Shown: positions 19,465 to 22,344 of the stretch, piece after piece
How the letters are laid out: every line of letters begins with the position of its first letter
How positions within the stretch are numbered: position 1 is the stretch's first letter
NCBI GenBank assembly: GCA_041650175.1
Contig: JBAZLS010000015.1
Coordinates: 1-22,344 of the forward strand
Length of the DNA: 22,344 bases
Direction: 5' to 3'
DNA from: Minisyncoccus sp041650175
GTDB lineage: Bacteria > Patescibacteriota > Minisyncoccia > Minisyncoccales > Minisyncoccaceae
Position numbers and translations under genes: made by a program
Notes under the pieces: generated by a model
What the model saw: only the letters and a program-made list of their open reading frames with translations
Told to the model about the DNA's origin: nothing
Databases searched by the model: none

Positions 19465-20554
19465 TAATTTCTTCTAATATTTTTTTAGAAATTATTTTGT
19501 CGGCATCTTGTTTAGCAAAGTCTTTTGCTGCTTTGCAAAAATCTTTTCTTTTTTTTGAATCCATAATTTTATCCAAAGAGTCGACTAATTTTTCTTTTGT
19601 AAAATCCCTTTCTTCTATTACGATACAAGCTTTGGATTTTTCATAAATATAGGCATTATAAACCTGATGATTTTGGGCTGATTCTGGCAATGGAATCAAA
19701 ATTGACGGCTTTCCTGATGCTGAAATTTCTGCAATACTGCTTGATCCTGAACGGCTTATAATGCAATCAGCACAACTCAAAGCGTGCCCTATTGCCTCTT
19801 CGGACAGGAAGTCATAGATGTGATAATTATCATTTTTGTATTTAGCAATCCTTTTATAATCTATTCTTCCAGTCTGATGTATAATTTCAAAATTTTCAAG
19901 CAAATAATCCAGATTTTCGATAATAATAGTATTTATTCTTTTACTTCCTTGTGAACCTCCTAAGATAAGTAAAACAGGTTTTTTGCCTGAAAGACGAAAT
20001 ATTTTTTGGGCTGACATAGGATTTCCTGATAAAAGTCCTTTTCTTATTGGACTTCCTGTATAAATTAGTTTTTCTTTTGGCAGATTTTTGATATATTCGA
20101 TCGGGAATGATACGAATATTTTTTTTGCGAATTTTCCAGTTATTTTATTTGCAAATCCAGCAATCGAATCTGATTCATGGAGAAAAATCGGAATTTTTAA
20201 TAAATTTCCAGCAAATATTACTGGTACTCCGCCATAACCACCTTTGCTGAAAATAAGATTTGGCTTGATTTTGGATAAATAAATAATTGATTGAAGAAAT
20301 CCTATTGGAATCTTGAAAAAAATATCAATTATGTTTTGAAATATTGAAGCAATACTAAAATATCGTCTAATTTTTCCAGAAAATATGGTCTTGATAGAAA
20401 TATTTTCGTGGTGAAAGGCATTTTTTGTAAATAAATCCTGAGGTCCGATATAAAATATTTCAGAATCATTCTTGATATTTTTAATTTCCCTCGATATGGA
20501 TACTAATGGAAAAATGTGTCCACCTGTTCCCCCTCCTGTTAATACTATTTTCAT
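19454..20554 (-). CDS. murG: UDP-GlcNAc:undecaprenyl-PP-MurNAc-pentapeptide GlcNAc transferase
   Basis: MurG makes lipid II from lipid I at the inner membrane face. The 366-residue GT28 enzyme has the N-terminal Gly loop (LTGGGTGGHIFPL), the acceptor-side FSKGGYGGVPVIFAG and HESDSIAGFANK, and the C-terminal donor motifs LLILGGSQGSKRIN and SRSGSSSIAEISASGKPSILIPLP followed by QNHQVYNA (split here; donor Glu in IAE). It starts 2 bp after ftsW and overlaps gltX. The stop is TGA, evidence for a standard code. Presence with FtsW implies a peptidoglycan wall. Confidence 0.97.
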   Translation of the reverse strand: MKIVLTGGGTGGHIFPLVSISREIKNIKNDSEIFYIGPQDLFTKNAFHHENISIKTIFSGKIRRYFSIASIFQNIIDIFFKIPIGFLQSIIYLSKIKPNLIFSKGGYGGVPVIFAGNLLKIPIFLHESDSIAGFANKITGKFAKKIFVSFPIEYIKNLPKEKLIYTGSPIRKGLLSGNPMSAQKIFRLSGKKPVLLILGGSQGSKRINTIIIENLDYLLENFEIIHQTGRIDYKRIAKYKNDNYHIYDFLSEEAIGHALSCADCIISRSGSSSIAEISASGKPSILIPLPESAQNHQVYNAYIYEKSKACIVIEERDFTKEKLVDSLDKIMDSKKRKDFCKAAKDFAKQDADKIISKKILEEINDQ

Positions 20555-20556
20555 AA

Positions 20557-21648
20557 TTATGATTTTATCCCTTTTGATATATTCAATAATAATCCGCAGG
20601 CTATAAATTCAAATATGATATGTGAGCTACCATATGTCAAGAATGGTAAAGGTGTTCCACTGAGTGGTAAAAGCCCTGTCATTGCGCCAATGTTTATAAA
20701 GGCTTGAAGACTTATCCATGAGCCAATTCCAACTGCAATAAACTTGCTAAAGCTATCATGATGTTTTCTGGCAATCTGAAAGGCCATATAAGTAAATGCA
20801 CCGAATAATCCTATTAGTATAATAGAACCAATAAATCCTGTTTCTGCGGCATAAATCGTAAAAATAGAATCTGATATTGATTCAGGAACAAATCCGAATT
20901 TCTGTTCGCCTAGCCCTAATCCTGCCCCAAAAATTCCTCCTGAACCAATAGCAATAAGCGCTTGACTAATATGGTATCCTTTATCTTTTGGGTCTAATTC
21001 GGGATTCAAGAATGTTTTCCATCTTTCTAATCTATAAGGACTTAAAACCATAAAGCAAAAGAAGGCTATAGCTGCTGATGAGCACATACCGGCTATATAT
21101 CTGATCGGTGCTCCAGAAATAAAAAATATTATCATAGCTAAAGTACAAATAATAACCATCGTACTCAAGTTTGATTGGCAAAGAAGGACTAGGATTACTA
21201 TTCCTAATAATATCAGAATACTCTGAAATTTTCCTTTTGCTGTTTTTTTTGCGGACATCAAAGCAGAAGCATAAATAATAGTTGCGAGTTTTAGTGCTTC
21301 TGATGGCTGAAAACCTCCGATAGATCCTAAATTAAGCCATCTAGTCGCTCCGAATTCAGTCTTGCTTAATCCTGGTATGAATACTAACCACATAGAGATA
21401 TAGGAAAGAATAAAAATAGCAAAACTATATTTCTTAATGAAATTGATATTAATTTTGTAGGCAATAATTCCTAGTATTAATCCTGGAAGTATTCCATATA
21501 ATAACTGGTGAGTGATTAAAAAATCTGCTGGCCGTCCTTTTGATAATGAATATGGTGCTGAAGCAGTAGATAATACTAAAATTCCTATTAAGAAAAGGAA
21601 AAAAATTATTACCAATAATATTATACTAGGACGATTTTTTGTTTCCAT
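20557..21648 (-). CDS. ftsW: Septal peptidoglycan polymerase FtsW (SEDS family)
   Basis: FtsW polymerises lipid II at the division septum with a partner class B PBP. The 363-residue protein has about ten membrane helices. SEDS motifs are present: FQPSEALKLATI, QSNLSTMVI, YHISQALIAIGSGGIFGAGLGLG, PESISDSIFTIYAAETG (with the catalytic-type Asp) and NIGAMTGLLPLSGTPLPFLTYG. The last motif reads TYGSSH rather than the usual SYGGSS. RodA is a related alternative, but pairing with murG favours FtsW. It is the first gene of the unit; only 53 bp separate it from the FGE-fold gene, and I see no clear promoter there. The neighbours usual in a dcw cluster (mraY, murD, murC) are not adjacent. Confidence 0.93.
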   Translation of the reverse strand: METKNRPSIILLVIIFFLFLIGILVLSTASAPYSLSKGRPADFLITHQLLYGILPGLILGIIAYKININFIKKYSFAIFILSYISMWLVFIPGLSKTEFGATRWLNLGSIGGFQPSEALKLATIIYASALMSAKKTAKGKFQSILILLGIVILVLLCQSNLSTMVIICTLAMIIFFISGAPIRYIAGMCSSAAIAFFCFMVLSPYRLERWKTFLNPELDPKDKGYHISQALIAIGSGGIFGAGLGLGEQKFGFVPESISDSIFTIYAAETGFIGSIILIGLFGAFTYMAFQIARKHHDSFSKFIAVGIGSWISLQAFINIGAMTGLLPLSGTPLPFLTYGSSHIIFEFIACGLLLNISKGIKS

Positions 21649-21701
21649 AATTTAGGGTTTTAAAAATTAACATGCTATAAAGATTGTCTTATACAGAAAA
21701 A

Positions 21702-22344
21702 TTATTTTACACAGCGAAATCCGATAAATGAATATCCTGTTGTAGACGGAACATTTAAAGACATACTGAAAACTCCTCCAAATAAATCACCTGAACCACC
21801 ATCCCAATACCCGCCGCGTGGAAAAACATTTCCATTAGCCGTACATCCATAATACATTCCAATTCCATTAACAGAAGTGTAATTTCCTATTGGTCCAGCT
21901 ATATTTTTTTCATAGTCCGATAAATTAGCATTGCTCCATTCAATCCAAGCACCACTATTATACCAATTTCCTGTTCCAGACCCTACAACACAAGTATTGT
22001 TATTCCATTCAAAAACATTGCCAGCCAAGTCCCAAATAATTTGGCCATTCGTAAGAGTAAGTGTTCTACGCTGTTCAGATGGACTTGCCTGTCCTGTTCC
22101 ATAATAAGGGTCACTTCCGTCCGAAGTTAAAGTGCTAGCAGGAACATTATCGGAATGTCCACGATACATTACTGTTCCGTTCCAATTAGATGAAACACTT
22201 TCAGCACTTCGGGCAAGCAGTGTCCATTCGACGTTAGTTATGAGATGTGCTCCATTGCCTAGCGCAGCGCAGGTAGCAATAGCTTCTGTCTGAGAAATAC
22301 TAATCCAAGGGGTTCCTGTTGCAGTTGATGTAGGACAATGGTTA
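21702..22344 (-). CDS. FGE/SUMF1-fold protein, 5' end cut by window
   Basis: The frame is open to the window edge, so the N-terminus lies outside. About 213 residues are visible. NHCPTSTATGTPWISISQTEA, AHLITNVEWTLLARSAE, IWDLAGNVFEWNNNT, FPRGGYWDGG and the terminal GFRCVK are hallmarks of the formylglycine-generating-enzyme fold (the first motif spans 21 residues; key parts are TPWISISQ and EA). The catalytic Cys pair that true FGE carries after RGGS is missing: that stretch has Gly, Asp and Phe. It is therefore more likely a non-catalytic, C-type-lectin-like surface domain. In candidate phyla such domains are often fused to pilin-type N-termini; here that is unseen and only inferred. Confidence 0.85.
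   Translation of the reverse strand, partial: NHCPTSTATGTPWISISQTEAIATCAALGNGAHLITNVEWTLLARSAESVSSNWNGTVMYRGHSDNVPASTLTSDGSDPYYGTGQASPSEQRRTLTLTNGQIIWDLAGNVFEWNNNTCVVGSGTGNWYNSGAWIEWSNANLSDYEKNIAGPIGNYTSVNGIGMYYGCTANGNVFPRGGYWDGGSGDLFGGVFSMSLNVPSTTGYSFIGFRCVK

Noticed and set aside
20677..20687. TGTCATTGCGCC on the plus strand inside ftsW
   Set aside because: It is the reverse of codons for the conserved GAMTG motif and has no paired arm, so it does not count as an opposite-orientation repeat.
1..22344. Recoded UGA (glycine) genetic code
   Set aside because: murG and the 80-aa gene end at TGA where homology or a terminator fits, and no conserved gene needs read-through.

Overview
The window is a low-GC, gene-dense chromosomal segment that looks like a member of the Candidate Phyla Radiation (Patescibacteria, probably Parcubacteria-like). 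This assignment is inference. It rests on AT-rich sequence, very short intergenic gaps, few Shine-Dalgarno sites, tRNA genes that do not encode CCA, a pseudopilin with a glycine-rich C-terminus, an FGE-fold surface protein and a DUF2157 gene. UGA is used as a stop (murG and the 80-aa gene end in TGA), so the recoded Gracilibacteria/Absconditabacteria are unlikely. Nearly all genes lie on the minus strand, so read right to left for transcription.

Layout from the right end: an FGE/SUMF1-fold protein (cut by the window edge); ftsW-murG-gltX plus a small secreted protein, packed with 2-nt gaps or overlaps; a two-gene membrane unit (169-aa protein and DUF2157); gatC-gatA; a 250-bp repeat-rich gap; a membrane protein plus tmk (with a degenerate P-loop); an 80-aa gene with an operator-like promoter; then three tRNA genes (two with CAT anticodons, one Asp) and a NUDIX hydrolase on the plus strand. 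Next come pheS-pheT-gyrB, secE-nusG-rplK-dcd, two small plus-strand accessory genes (a 52-aa membrane protein and a 127-aa Cys-rich protein) flanked by GAGGTC/GACCTC palindromes, deoC, gatB, and a truncated pseudopilin at the left edge.

Functionally the window is mainly translation and the information core. GatCAB with GltX is the expected indirect route to Gln-tRNA (and possibly Asn-tRNA). PheST, L11, NusG, SecE, GyrB and the tRNAs belong to the same core. Dcd and Tmk work on the route to dTTP, DeoC on deoxyribose phosphate, and FtsW-MurG on septal peptidoglycan. Surface proteins sit at both ends.

The most interesting signals are the following. A family of nine intergenic repeats all point the same way: read on the minus strand they begin TGTCATT(C/G)C, and the well-formed copies make a hairpin whose stem sequence differs from copy to copy while pairing is kept. 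One copy lies in frame inside gatA. Tmk has lost its Walker A lysine. PheT lacks its N-terminal tRNA-binding domain. One tRNA gene has non-standard elbow positions. Two one-gene units between deoC and dcd are separated by related palindromes. No CRISPR array, transposase, phage gene or rRNA gene was seen.
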